From Nitrospirae bacterium RBG_19FT_COMBO_42_15 (GTDB lineage: Bacteria > Nitrospirota > CAKKRA01 > 9FT-COMBO-42-15): DNA of 8,626 bases. This document shows, one piece after another, positions 1-4,953 of this stretch (within the stretch, counting starts at the first letter, position 1; each line of letters begins with the position of its first letter). Under the pieces are notes generated by a model. The model ran no database searches, was not told the DNA's origin, and worked only from the letters and a program-made list of their open reading frames with translations. Location of the stretch: NCBI GenBank assembly GCA_001803815.1, contig MHEL01000152.1, forward strand, positions 1 to 8,626. The letters run 5' to 3'. Both the position numbers and the translations under genes were made by a program.

Positions 1-470
1 ACCCGCCCATCGCCATGTGAGATCGTCTCCAGCGCAATGTCATACACTCGCGGAAGACCAGCCGATGGACCATTCAGCAGTCGAGGCAGTTCCCGGCTGT
101 AACCCTTTGGCAAGTGCCTCCTGGTCGTGCGAATCTGCTCTTCAATAAGATAGAAGTTGTCGAGCAGCCATTCCCCTGCCGGCGTAATACGGCGGGTTGC
201 CTTAATAGCCTCCGTCAGCAGGTTGCGGACTCCAAGCAGCACGCCTTCATTATCAGCCAGCCGGATCAGAAGCCGGTCCCGTGCACGTCCCGGGCCCAAC
301 TTGTGCAAGCCCGCCAGTGTCTTACCATGCTGCTCCATCTGATCGCTGCCGAACAGTTCTGATCGCAGCGGCGGCTCGGTGTCAGCGAACTTTTGTATCT
401 TACTGTTTCCGCGGAGTCTCGCCTGCAAATGGGACAGGTTTCCAAGAATGCTCTTGCTGCTTATCTTCAA
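1..470 (-). CDS. ndvB: Cyclic beta-1,2-glucan synthase-like protein (GH94/GT84 type), N-terminal 156 residues only
   Basis: I translated the minus strand directly. One frame is open from 470 to the window edge, giving 156 residues. It carries the N-terminal signature of the very large (about 2,800 aa) inner-membrane cyclic beta-1,2-glucan synthases NdvB/ChvB: ELFGSDQMEQHGKTLA (38-53), AGEWLLDNFYLIEEQIR (98-114), LPKGYSRELPRL (120-131) and GLPRVYDIALE (138-148). Proteins of this family make periplasmic cyclic glucans from UDP-glucose. The glycosyltransferase and phosphorylase domains would lie beyond the window. The start is a TTG preceded by AGAAGGAG (480-487) with 9 nt spacing. An in-frame TGA lies 33 nt upstream (501-503), and no ATG occurs between them. 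G+C is near 60%, well above the rest of the window, which suggests transfer or a chimeric join. Family identity rests on recalled motifs, not on a search. Confidence 0.8.
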   Translation of the reverse strand, partial: MKISSKSILGNLSHLQARLRGNSKIQKFADTEPPLRSELFGSDQMEQHGKTLAGLHKLGPGRARDRLLIRLADNEGVLLGVRNLLTEAIKATRRITPAGEWLLDNFYLIEEQIRTTRRHLPKGYSRELPRLLNGPSAGLPRVYDIALETISHGDGR

Positions 471-535
471 GTTTGAAATCTCCTTCTGAGAAGCGAAGTC
501 TCAGCAAATTGGATGGCAATAGCGAAGTTATTCAT
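467..535 (-). other. Possible 22-codon upstream ORF overlapping the ndvB-like start
   Basis: An ATG at 535 opens a 22-codon frame that begins MNNFAIAIQF. Its TGA (469-467) overlaps the TTG start of the ndvB-like gene in a TTGA arrangement, and it contains that gene's ribosome binding site. This could be a coupling leader peptide. It could also be the true start separated by a frameshift, or chance. It has only a weak GGA upstream, too close to the ATG. Confidence 0.2.
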
Positions 536-549
536 TTCCATCTGTAATC

Positions 550-686
550 TATCAGGTTGTTGAAAAACTTTATTTATGCTTCGACAGGCTCAGCATGAAC
601 GGGAAAATATATAATGAAATCAATGAGCCAACCGTTCACCCTGAGGTTCTCGAAGGGTGAACAGTGAGTTTTTCAACAACCTGCTA
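550..686. repeat. 137-bp MITE-like inverted-repeat element
   Basis: The ends form an inverted repeat. A perfect 17-bp pair, CAGGTTGTTGAAAAACT at 553-569 and its complement at 667-683, extends to 19 of 20 over 550-569 and 667-686. A second nested dyad pairs 581-602 (TCGACAGGCTCAGCATGAAC, then GG) with 632-653, 17 of 22 matching. Single-stranded, the element would fold into a long, mostly paired hairpin. It has no coding content. The inner TTCGACAGGCTCAGCATGAAC-type arm resembles widespread bacterial intergenic palindromes that I recall from many genomes. It could be a non-autonomous element mobilised by an IS with matching ends, or a REP-like sequence. No target-site duplication is obvious. 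Confidence 0.8.
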
Positions 687-782
687 TATCATTTATAGCA
701 GAAGATAATAATGTTTGTTAATTTTTTTGTTATCTACAGTAAAAGTCGAATGTGTGCTAAACTTAGTTGAAATTTAAGTTAG

Positions 783-842
783 CGGCTCCTAAAATGATGT
801 AAGGTTAAGTAGTTACAACAAAAAACATTAAGAAAGGAGCCG
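783..842 (+). promoter_or_regulatory. Inverted repeat that could mask the ribosome binding site of the 845 ORF
   Basis: CGGCTCCT (783-790) is the exact complement of AGGAGCCG (835-842), and the latter contains the AAGGAG ribosome binding site of the ORF starting at 845. An 8-bp stem with a 44-nt loop would hide that site in the mRNA. Read-through of a neighbouring promoter into an IS is often muted this way, but that parallel is an inference. The rest of 687-844 is AT-rich with no gene and no convincing promoter. Confidence 0.45.
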
Positions 843-844
843 GT

Positions 845-1024
845 ATGAAAAGAATATTACAAATCTCATCAAAAAGCAAGGTAAGAAAGGCAAAGGCAGC
901 AGAGGTAAAGAGTCTTAAGGAATATGGGGCAATGGATATAGACAGTAAGGCGGCATTGATACAGGAATTAATTCCATATTTCTTCCTTGAAAAACCCAAA
1001 GCGCTTTTTGAAGCATTGCAGTAA
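845..1024 (+). pseudogene. Small ORF, probably a truncated transposase N-terminus (59 aa)
   Basis: ATG 845 has a strong ribosome binding site, AAGGAG, five bases before it. The 59-residue product begins MKRILQISSKSKVRK, runs through EYGAMDIDSKAALIQELIP (27-45) and ends YFFLEKPKALFEALQ. The stretch D-x-D-S-K-x-A-L-I-Q-E-L-I-P recalls the N-terminus of IS256/mutator-type transposases, in which the chain goes on for about 350 more residues. Here the similarity seems to stop after IP, and an unrelated tail runs to TAA. I infer a remnant whose break lies near position 980. The alternative is a genuine small protein of unknown function. The next gene is on the same strand, 85 bp downstream. The match is from memory, so confidence in the transposase origin is modest. 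Confidence 0.4.
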
Positions 1025-1109
1025 AGAGGGATTAAATTTTGAGCATCATACTTATGAGCCTTTTACAAGGAACGAAGATATTATCAAAAAAAGGGGGGGG
1101 CAAATAAAG

Positions 1110-1376
1110 ATGAAAAAGATACCGAAATTTAAGAGCCTAAAAGAGGAAAGAAATTTCCGGGATACTCATAGTGTTGCAGATTATCTCAGTGAACTCAAGA
1201 AAACAGGTGAAATTGTCTTTGAGAGGCATCCGCTGAAAAGAAATTTCCAGATGAGGCTTGATGACACGACGATTAACAAACTGAAGAAGCTTGCAAAGGC
1301 AAAAGGGGTTGATGTTTCAACATTAATAAGAAGGTGGATAAGGGAGCATCTTGATAAAGAGCTAAAGACCGCATAA
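1110..1376 (+). CDS. Orphan CopG-family ribbon-helix-helix antitoxin (88 aa)
   Basis: This is a DNA-binding antitoxin-like protein. The N-terminus KIPKFKSLKEERNFRDTHSV (3-22) matches the opening of CopG/BrnA-type antitoxins, the part that usually wraps the toxin. The C-terminal half is a ribbon-helix-helix fold: strand NFQMRL (45-50), helix TTINKLKKLAKAKG (53-66), turn and second helix VSTLIRRWIREHL (69-81). I chose ATG 1110 over the longer TTG 987 frame because homologues begin MKKIPKF, because the 987 extension overlaps the upstream ORF, and because a run of eight G (1093-1100) sits at Shine-Dalgarno distance. No BrnT-like toxin (about 90 aa) is encoded on either side, so it appears orphaned next to a transposase remnant. 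The A7-G8 tract in front of the start could slip and change translation. Confidence 0.75.
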   Translation: MKKIPKFKSLKEERNFRDTHSVADYLSELKKTGEIVFERHPLKRNFQMRLDDTTINKLKKLAKAKGVDVSTLIRRWIREHLDKELKTA

Positions 1377-1403
1377 GGCATTAATGGCTTATGGACTATG
1401 CGG
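1369..1403. terminator. Possible bidirectional hairpin between convergent genes
   Basis: Two overlapping dyads are present: CCGCATA (1369-1375) with TATGCGG (1397-1403), and CATAAG (1372-1377) with CTTATG (1388-1393). They span the 19-bp gap between the antitoxin stop and the convergent zinc ribbon gene stop. A terminator is plausible from position, but no U-tract follows on either strand. Confidence 0.35.
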
Positions 1404-1641
1404 CTGCCTTTCTTCCGCAACGCGGACAGATCCGTGCGTATTTAGCGACCTTGCCCTCCCAGCCGCATTTGCGGCATTTTATTCTTATGCTGTATTCCTC
1501 TGTCTTGGATGCCTTCATTGCACGCAATAATTTTTTTGTTAATATTACAATAATCCCGGCAATGACAATGCCTAAGGCAACATCCCTCAGCCTGTAACCG
1601 TCATAGATAATCTGGTTAAGGAATTTCTGAAGCTCTTCCAT
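1396..1641 (-). CDS. Small membrane-anchored zinc ribbon protein (81 aa)
   Basis: I do not recognise a named family. The chain has a short amphipathic N-terminus (1-20), one hydrophobic membrane segment VALGIVIAGIIVILT (21-35), a basic linker, and a compact four-cysteine zinc ribbon with C56-x2-C59 and C72-x2-C75 (RKCGWEGKVAKYARICPRCG). The ribbon most likely faces the cytoplasm, since the flanking linker is rich in K and R. Its ATG overlaps the TAA of the upstream phosphodiesterase gene by one base (TAATG at 1643-1639), so it is probably translated by re-initiation. It is the last gene of the minus-strand operon. Other four-Cys ribbons of this kind bind nucleic acid or serve as a structural knob. 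Nothing here decides between these. Confidence 0.8.
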   Translation of the reverse strand: MEELQKFLNQIIYDGYRLRDVALGIVIAGIIVILTKKLLRAMKASKTEEYSIRIKCRKCGWEGKVAKYARICPRCGRKAAA

Positions 1642-2342
1642 TAATTCCCCGCCCTTAAAACTTTTTTCAGCCTCTCAGGATAATCTGTAAATATCCCATC
1701 AACACCAAGCTCAACCGCATGCCTCATCTCATCCTCATCATTTATTGTATATACAAAAAGCCTCATTCCTTTTTTATGCGCCTTATCAACTATTTCCTTT
1801 GACAAAATTTTATTAGAGGCATGAAAAGAGTATGCCTTTAAATCCACTGCTTTCTTTAATGCTTTTTCCCAGTCCTTTTTATTATAGAGAAAACCAATTA
1901 CAATATCATCTGAAATCTTGCGAATATTTTTGAGGCAGTCAATGTCAAAACTTGAAATAATTGTATCAGATAACAGCCTCTTTCTTTTAAAAAGGCTATA
2001 AACATTCCTTTCAATATCAGGATAATAGCCTGAGCCGCGCTTTATCTCAATGTTCAGTCTTATTTTATCTTTGACAAGTTTTATGACCTGCGCTAATGCC
2101 GGGATATTTTTATTGCTCTCCCTAATCTCTTTTAAGGTCATGTCTTTAATGAATCTTTTTGTGAGGATGCCTGTTTTTAAATATTCGTCGTGAAGGACAA
2201 CAATATATCTGTCCCTTGTCTGATGAACATCAAGCTCAATCATGTCTGCCTTCTGCTTTATTGCAAGCCTGAAGGCTTGGAGAGTATTTTCAGGCGCATT
2301 GCCGGATGCGCCCCTGTGCGCAATGTTTAATATATCAGACAT
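1641..2342 (-). CDS. ugpQ: Glycerophosphodiester phosphodiesterase (233 aa)
   Basis: This enzyme hydrolyses glycerophosphodiesters from phospholipid turnover to glycerol-3-phosphate and an alcohol, using a divalent metal in a TIM barrel. All expected signatures are present: IAHRGASGNAPENT (7-20) with H9, R10, E18 and N19; MIELDVHQT (34-42) with metal ligands E36 and D38; the catalytic H51 in VVLHDEYL; E99 in NIEIKRG; and the closing GVDGIFTDYPERL. The length is typical of the short bacterial cytosolic type, and no signal peptide is visible. A TAA lies two codons before ATG 2342, which fixes the start, yet no Shine-Dalgarno is evident, so translation may be coupled to the gene upstream, which ends 31 bp earlier. 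The symbol is by family, not by tested orthology. Confidence 0.92.
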   Translation of the reverse strand: MSDILNIAHRGASGNAPENTLQAFRLAIKQKADMIELDVHQTRDRYIVVLHDEYLKTGILTKRFIKDMTLKEIRESNKNIPALAQVIKLVKDKIRLNIEIKRGSGYYPDIERNVYSLFKRKRLLSDTIISSFDIDCLKNIRKISDDIVIGFLYNKKDWEKALKKAVDLKAYSFHASNKILSKEIVDKAHKKGMRLFVYTINDEDEMRHAVELGVDGIFTDYPERLKKVLRAGN

Positions 2343-2373
2343 GTTTTATTCGCAATTTTTTTATTTATGCTTA

Positions 2374-2814
2374 TTATATATTGGCAAGGTATTTTTCCGG
2401 TTTGAGACATATTGTGTCAACAGGTGTTATATTTATAGGAGAAAAGGAAAAGGTGGTATTAAGCCATTTTCTGAATATATTTAAGGCATCTTCCAATTGA
2501 AAGATTACGATATCCTTGACCTCATCAAGGCTGACCTTACCCATCCTGACAAATAATGCGCCAAGCGGCTCCTTGTCTCCCTCTCTTTTCTGCATTTCAA
2601 CGGTCTTTAATAAAAGCTCAGAATCTATCTTTCCCTGTGCAACAACAATATCCCCGAGTTTCTGGCCATAGGGTGACTGCGCCCCGATTAACAAGCCGTC
2701 CTTAAAGGTTAGGGTGCCGAGGTGCAGCTGGTTCTCAAGGGTCAATATGCCGCTCAGTTTTCTTGTTGCAATAATAGACAGGATATCATTAAGCAGAATG
2801 CTTTTTTGCTGCAT
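2374..2814 (-). CDS. DUF4388 / MshEN-like domain protein (146 aa)
   Basis: The N-terminal part LLNDILSIIATRKLSGIL (7-24), followed by LGTLTFKDGLLIGAQSP (32-48), fits DUF4388, a domain first noted in PatA-like and two-component regulators. The pattern is D-x2-S-x2-A-x-K-x-SG-x-L then G-x-L-x-F-x-x-G-x-x-x-x-A. The next segment, LGDIVVAQGKIDSELLL (53-69) and LGALFVRMGKVSLDEV (84-99), resembles the paired short motifs of MshEN/GspE N-domains, which bind cyclic di-GMP in some pilus ATPases. I do not see the full c-di-GMP signature, so binding is only a possibility. The start is ATG 2814 behind AGGGG. The chain ends with a short FSFSP strand and a loop. It lacks a receiver or ATPase domain, so it is a stand-alone adaptor of unknown role. 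Confidence 0.75.
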   Translation of the reverse strand: MQQKSILLNDILSIIATRKLSGILTLENQLHLGTLTFKDGLLIGAQSPYGQKLGDIVVAQGKIDSELLLKTVEMQKREGDKEPLGALFVRMGKVSLDEVKDIVIFQLEDALNIFRKWLNTTFSFSPINITPVDTICLKPEKYLANI

Positions 2815-2830
2815 GATGTCAGCCCCTGAA

Positions 2831-2866
2831 GCAGGAAGGGCTCAGTTTTAATTGAGCCCTTCCTGC
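2831..2866 (-). terminator. 14-bp perfect hairpin between nfu and the DUF4388 gene
   Basis: GCAGGAAGGGCTCA (2831-2844) pairs perfectly with 2853-2866 around an 8-nt loop, making a very stable stem. On the minus strand it follows the nfu stop by about 12 nt and precedes the DUF4388 ATG by 16 nt. No run of U follows, so it may act as a processing or mRNA-stabilising stem or a partial terminator rather than a full intrinsic terminator. Confidence 0.6.
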
Positions 2867-2877
2867 AGATTAATCAT

Positions 2878-3117
2878 TTATACTGCTGCTACTTCTTTTA
2901 TCTCAGGAATCTTTTCCATCAATATTCTTTCCACACCCATCTTCAAAGTATATATTGAACTTGGGCATGTGCCGCAGGCGCCTTTAAGCCTTACTGATAC
3001 AACATTATCCGCAACATCCACAAGCTCTATATCACCGCCGTCAGCCTGTAATGACGGCCTTATTGTCTCCAGCACCTCCTGCACCCTGTCTTTTAGCTCC
3101 ATCACCTTTTCAGTCAT
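2878..3117 (-). CDS. nfu: Nfu-type Fe-S cluster carrier (NifU C-terminal domain, 79 aa)
   Basis: This is a minimal NFU domain protein that carries a [4Fe-4S] cluster between two subunits and passes it to target apoproteins. The conserved stretch RPSLQADGGDIELVDV (20-35) is followed by the cluster-binding GACGTCPSS (46-54), in which C48-x2-C51 supply the ligands. The tail ERILMEKIPEIKEV is typical. There is no N-terminal scaffold or A-type domain, so this is the short stand-alone form. A textbook ribosome binding site, AAGGAGGTGA, lies seven bases before ATG 3117, suggesting high translation. It is the second gene of the minus-strand operon, 44 bp after the cupin gene. Clients are unknown; the 4Fe-4S DUF362 protein encoded elsewhere in the window would be one possible recipient, which is inference. 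Confidence 0.95.
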   Translation of the reverse strand: MTEKVMELKDRVQEVLETIRPSLQADGGDIELVDVADNVVSVRLKGACGTCPSSIYTLKMGVERILMEKIPEIKEVAAV

Positions 3118-3161
3118 CTCTAAATCACCTCCTTAAAAATTAATATCTCCTCTCCCTTTTT

Positions 3162-3458
3162 TTATATATGGACTGCAAACATTACAAGCCTACCCTTGCT
3201 TTTTATTCCCCTTTCAACGCCGTCCTCTGCAATAATCATCATGCCCGGCTTTATATCAATCTCCTCATTCTCGCGGATGAAAGTCCCCTCACCCTCTATG
3301 CAGTAGAATATTCCTAATGCGCTCGGGTGAGGCGGGATCTCCTGCCCCTTTTCAAGGCATATCAAAGGGACCTTTGTCTTCTTTGACATGTAGAGAATAA
3401 TCGGCATAAACTCAGGATTGAATTTAACCTTCTCTTTTATGTTTATTACATTCTCCAT
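3162..3458 (-). CDS. Small cupin-domain protein with degenerate metal site (98 aa)
   Basis: This is a single cupin barrel. The first cupin motif region, KGQEIPPHPSALGIFYCIEG (37-56), retains H44, but the second histidine and the glutamate of G-x5-H-x-H-x3-4-E-x6-G are missing. The second region, IDIKPGMMIIAEDGVERGIK, has the expected P-x-G-like turn but no histidine. With one candidate ligand left it probably does not bind metal in the usual way, and it may act as a small-molecule sensor or structural protein. Translation starts at ATG 3458 behind AAGGAGG. It is the promoter-proximal gene of the operon and is followed by nfu. A role linked to Fe-S or oxidative stress is only suggested by that neighbour. 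Confidence 0.85.
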   Translation of the reverse strand: MENVINIKEKVKFNPEFMPIILYMSKKTKVPLICLEKGQEIPPHPSALGIFYCIEGEGTFIRENEEIDIKPGMMIIAEDGVERGIKSKGRLVMFAVHI

Positions 3459-3513
3459 TGATAATTCCTCCTTATTAAGATTTTATTTATAATATACCTT
3501 ATGGCAGGCAATG

Positions 3514-3544
3514 GAGAATGATATAAATCATAACCATTATTCTC
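3514..3544 (-). promoter_or_regulatory. Hairpin in the cupin operon leader
   Basis: The leader of roughly 89 nt contains an inner dyad ATGAT (3518-3522) with ATCAT (3527-3531) around a 4-nt loop. An outer dyad GAGAAT (3514-3519) with ATTCTC (3539-3544) overlaps it, so the two pairings compete. It could tune mRNA stability or translation; no known riboswitch is recognised. Confidence 0.35.
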
Positions 3545-3553
3545 TATTCCAAT

Positions 3554-3583
3554 ATTATAATAAAATTCGGATTGCCCTGTCAA
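3554..3583 (-). promoter_or_regulatory. Consensus sigma-70 promoter of the cupin-nfu operon, with overlapping dyad
   Basis: Read on the minus strand, TTGACA (3583-3578) and TATAAT (3559-3554) are both perfect hexamers separated by 18 bp. The predicted start is near 3547. A dyad CCCTGT (3575-3580) with ACAGGG (3592-3597) covers part of the -35 box and extends upstream, a common place for a repressor or activator site. No regulator gene is adjacent. Confidence 0.85.
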
Positions 3584-3703
3584 ACAAATAAACAGGGGCA
3601 AATTATTCATCCAGAGGACTTCTGACGCCGAGGACAATTTTTTTGCTGCATGGGAATAGGTCATTAAAAACCTTGACAAAGCAACCTTCTACATATAGCA
3701 TTT

Positions 3704-3748
3704 AAACAAATTTGTTTTAGTCATTTGCAAATTTATGTTATAATTTGC
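3704..3748 (+). promoter_or_regulatory. Extended -10 promoter and symmetric operator of the toxin-antitoxin operon
   Basis: TGTTATAAT (3736-3744) is an extended -10 with no good -35 in register; a second weaker promoter, TTGACA (3674-3679) with TAGCAT 17 bp on, lies upstream. The -10 is wrapped by GCAAATT (3727-3733) and AATTTGC (3742-3748). A further perfect palindrome AAACAAATTTGTTT lies at 3704-3717. The CAAATTT core recurs at 3707 and 3728, 21 bp or two helix turns apart, with ATTTG half-sites following each. This fits cooperative autorepression by the antitoxin-toxin complex. Confidence 0.65.
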
Positions 3749-3786
3749 TCATATCCAAAAGTGTAGAAGAGTAGAAGAGGAGAAAT

Positions 3787-3996
3787 ATGTCACCAACAAA
3801 AACCATAATTTCAAAAGCCTTGCATCTTAAGCCTGTGGAAAAATCCCTTGTTATAGAAGCCTTGCTTAAAAGCCTTGATATCCCAGACCCTAAGATTGAA
3901 AAGATGTGGGCGCAGGAAGCCGAAAAAAGACTCAAAGCCTATAAAGCAGGGAAATTAAAGACCGTGTCTTTTGAGGATATGTTCATAAAAAAATAA
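3787..3996 (+). CDS. Type II antitoxin, addiction-module component (PF09720-like, 69 aa)
   Basis: This is the antitoxin of a RelE/ParE-like pair. The sequence shows the family layout: a helix ALHLKPVEKSLVIEALLKSL (11-30), a D-x-P-D-P linker, the conserved W41 in MWAQEAEKRLKAYKAG (40-55), and a C-terminal VSFEDMF segment. In this family the tail wraps the toxin, and the free protein is thought to be quickly degraded. It starts at ATG 3787 behind GAGGAG, about 40 nt after the predicted transcription start. The stop codon overlaps the toxin ATG by one base (TAATG, 3994-3998), the classic order with antitoxin first. No helix-turn-helix or ribbon fold is obvious, so how it binds the symmetric operator upstream is unclear; dimers with the toxin may do it. 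Confidence 0.92.
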   Translation: MSPTKTIISKALHLKPVEKSLVIEALLKSLDIPDPKIEKMWAQEAEKRLKAYKAGKLKTVSFEDMFIKK

Positions 3997-4292
3997 TGAT
4001 AAAAATAGATATCCTTGAAATTGCTCGCCTGGAATTTGAAGAGGCAAAAGAGTTCTACGAAATAGAACAATCAGGTTTGGGCGCAAGATTTGAGGACGAA
4101 ATTCGGGATTCCCTCCTCCGTATTCAACAATACCCTCAAGCATGGCAATCTGAGCGCAGAGAAATTCGGCGATACATCCTCCATAAATTCCCCTATAAGA
4201 TACTTTACTCCATACAAGACGATAAAATCGTTGTTCTTGCATTTGCGCATTTACACAGAAAACCGGATTATTGGATTGACAGGATAGAATAA
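3996..4292 (+). CDS. RelE/ParE-family toxin (98 aa)
   Basis: This toxin belongs to the RelE/ParE superfamily, whose members either cut mRNA on the ribosome or poison DNA gyrase. Residues show the family pattern: the N-terminal helix ARLEFEEAKEFYE (10-22), GLGARFEDEI (28-37), the basic pair R58-R59 before FPYKILYSI (65-73), and the C-terminal AHLHRKPDYWIDRI (84-97) with H85, H87 and R88. The H-x-x-R-x-P-x-YW ending is typical of ParE-like members paired with PF09720 antitoxins. It lacks the RelE catalytic set in a form I could confirm, so gyrase or ribosome targeting is undecided. It is translationally coupled to the antitoxin by the TAATG overlap. A weak AT-rich dyad (4333-4340 with 4365-4372) follows, with no clear terminator. 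Confidence 0.93.
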   Translation: MIKIDILEIARLEFEEAKEFYEIEQSGLGARFEDEIRDSLLRIQQYPQAWQSERREIRRYILHKFPYKILYSIQDDKIVVLAFAHLHRKPDYWIDRIE

Positions 4293-4554
4293 TCTGTTGC
4301 CTCATTCAGAAATATCCTCTTTTCTATCTATTTATATTATGCAAAAAAGCAATGTTTTCCTGAAATAATATAGGCAGTTTTATAACTTCCGCCAATATTC
4401 TAGTGTTTTTTCATGCTTTTTGTTGTATTTTTGAGGATATTTTTGGTAGAAGACAGAAAGTGTATAATCATTTGTTATATTAAATTATTAAATTTTCTAT
4501 TTATTCATGTTGAATTAATTAAAATCTGATATAACTATTTCAAAGATTATATTT
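4293..4554. other. AT-rich intergenic region, no gene
   Basis: No reading frame with coding character is seen on either strand. It holds the weak TATATTAT/ATAATATA dyad and a TATAAT at 4463-4468 without a matching -35. Probably spacer, perhaps the promoter for the lipoprotein remnant. Confidence 0.6.
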
Positions 4555-4884
4555 ATGAAAATTATAAAGGCATATAAACTGACACTTTTCTTCAGTATCT
4601 TGATCTTTCTTTGTTTTGCTGGATGCGGTGGAGGTGGAGGAAGTGGCAGTGGAAATAATGGTGGTGGCAATGGAGAAGTCCCGAATCCACTGCCGTCTGA
4701 TACTAATTCTCCAACTATTCCATCAGGTTTAAACTTGAAGGTTTTCTCAAAGAATCAAATAAATTTTTCTTGGAATGCCTCAAGTGATAATACAGGTGTA
4801 AGTGGATATAAAATATTTCGGAATGCGATATATTTATCATCAACCGGAAATACTTCATACTCCGGATTCAATAACATCTTATAA
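4555..4884 (+). pseudogene. Lipoprotein with a truncated fibronectin type III domain (109 aa)
   Basis: Residues 1-23 form a signal peptide (MKIIKAYKLT then a hydrophobic run) ending in FAGC with C24 as the lipidation site; F at -3 is unusual for a lipobox. A glycine- and serine-rich linker (25-40) leads to a Pro/Ser segment and the start of an FN3 domain, PSGLNLKVFSKNQINFSWNA (56-75), then DNTGVSGYKIFRN (78-90). Intact domains continue with a T-Y-x-Y-x-V strand and further repeats. Here the frame stops at SYSGFNNIL, about 35 residues short of the end of one domain. No other frame in the next 70 bp restores it. I read it as the 5' remnant of a larger surface lipoprotein. No good ribosome binding site precedes ATG 4555. 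Confidence 0.7.
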
Positions 4885-4953
4885 TAGGATGATGGATATA
4901 ATAGCCCTGCATTCCTTAAATACTATTATTTTTTTTGTAGAGAATGTTGTATA

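Larger units (their letters stand above)
3459..3786. other. Divergent intergenic region, 328 bp, no gene
   Basis: It separates the minus-strand cupin operon from the plus-strand toxin-antitoxin pair and holds the promoters of both. The stretch 3600-3670 between them shows nothing I recognise. A 77-codon minus frame crossing it overlaps the cupin start, has no ribosome binding site and looks like noise. Confidence 0.7.

Noticed and set aside
114..547. Three overlapping plus-strand frames of 61-88 codons
   Set aside because: They lie opposite the ndvB-like minus frame, show no family motifs and have no ribosome binding sites; the minus frame explains the sequence.
845..1109. A BrnT-like toxin partner for the CopG antitoxin
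   Set aside because: All plus frames were read; none shows the W-D-x-x-K or K-H-G-x-x-F pattern or the R-I-I-S-A-R ending of BrnT.
987..1376. Longer antitoxin start at TTG 987
   Set aside because: The extra 41 residues have no family match and overlap the preceding ORF; homologues begin at the ATG 1110 position.
3446..3679. 77-codon minus frame upstream of the cupin
   Set aside because: It overlaps the cupin start, contains the operon promoter and lacks a ribosome binding site.
4333..4372. Intrinsic terminator after the ParE-like toxin
   Set aside because: Only an A/T 8-bp stem with a 24-nt loop and no U-tract.
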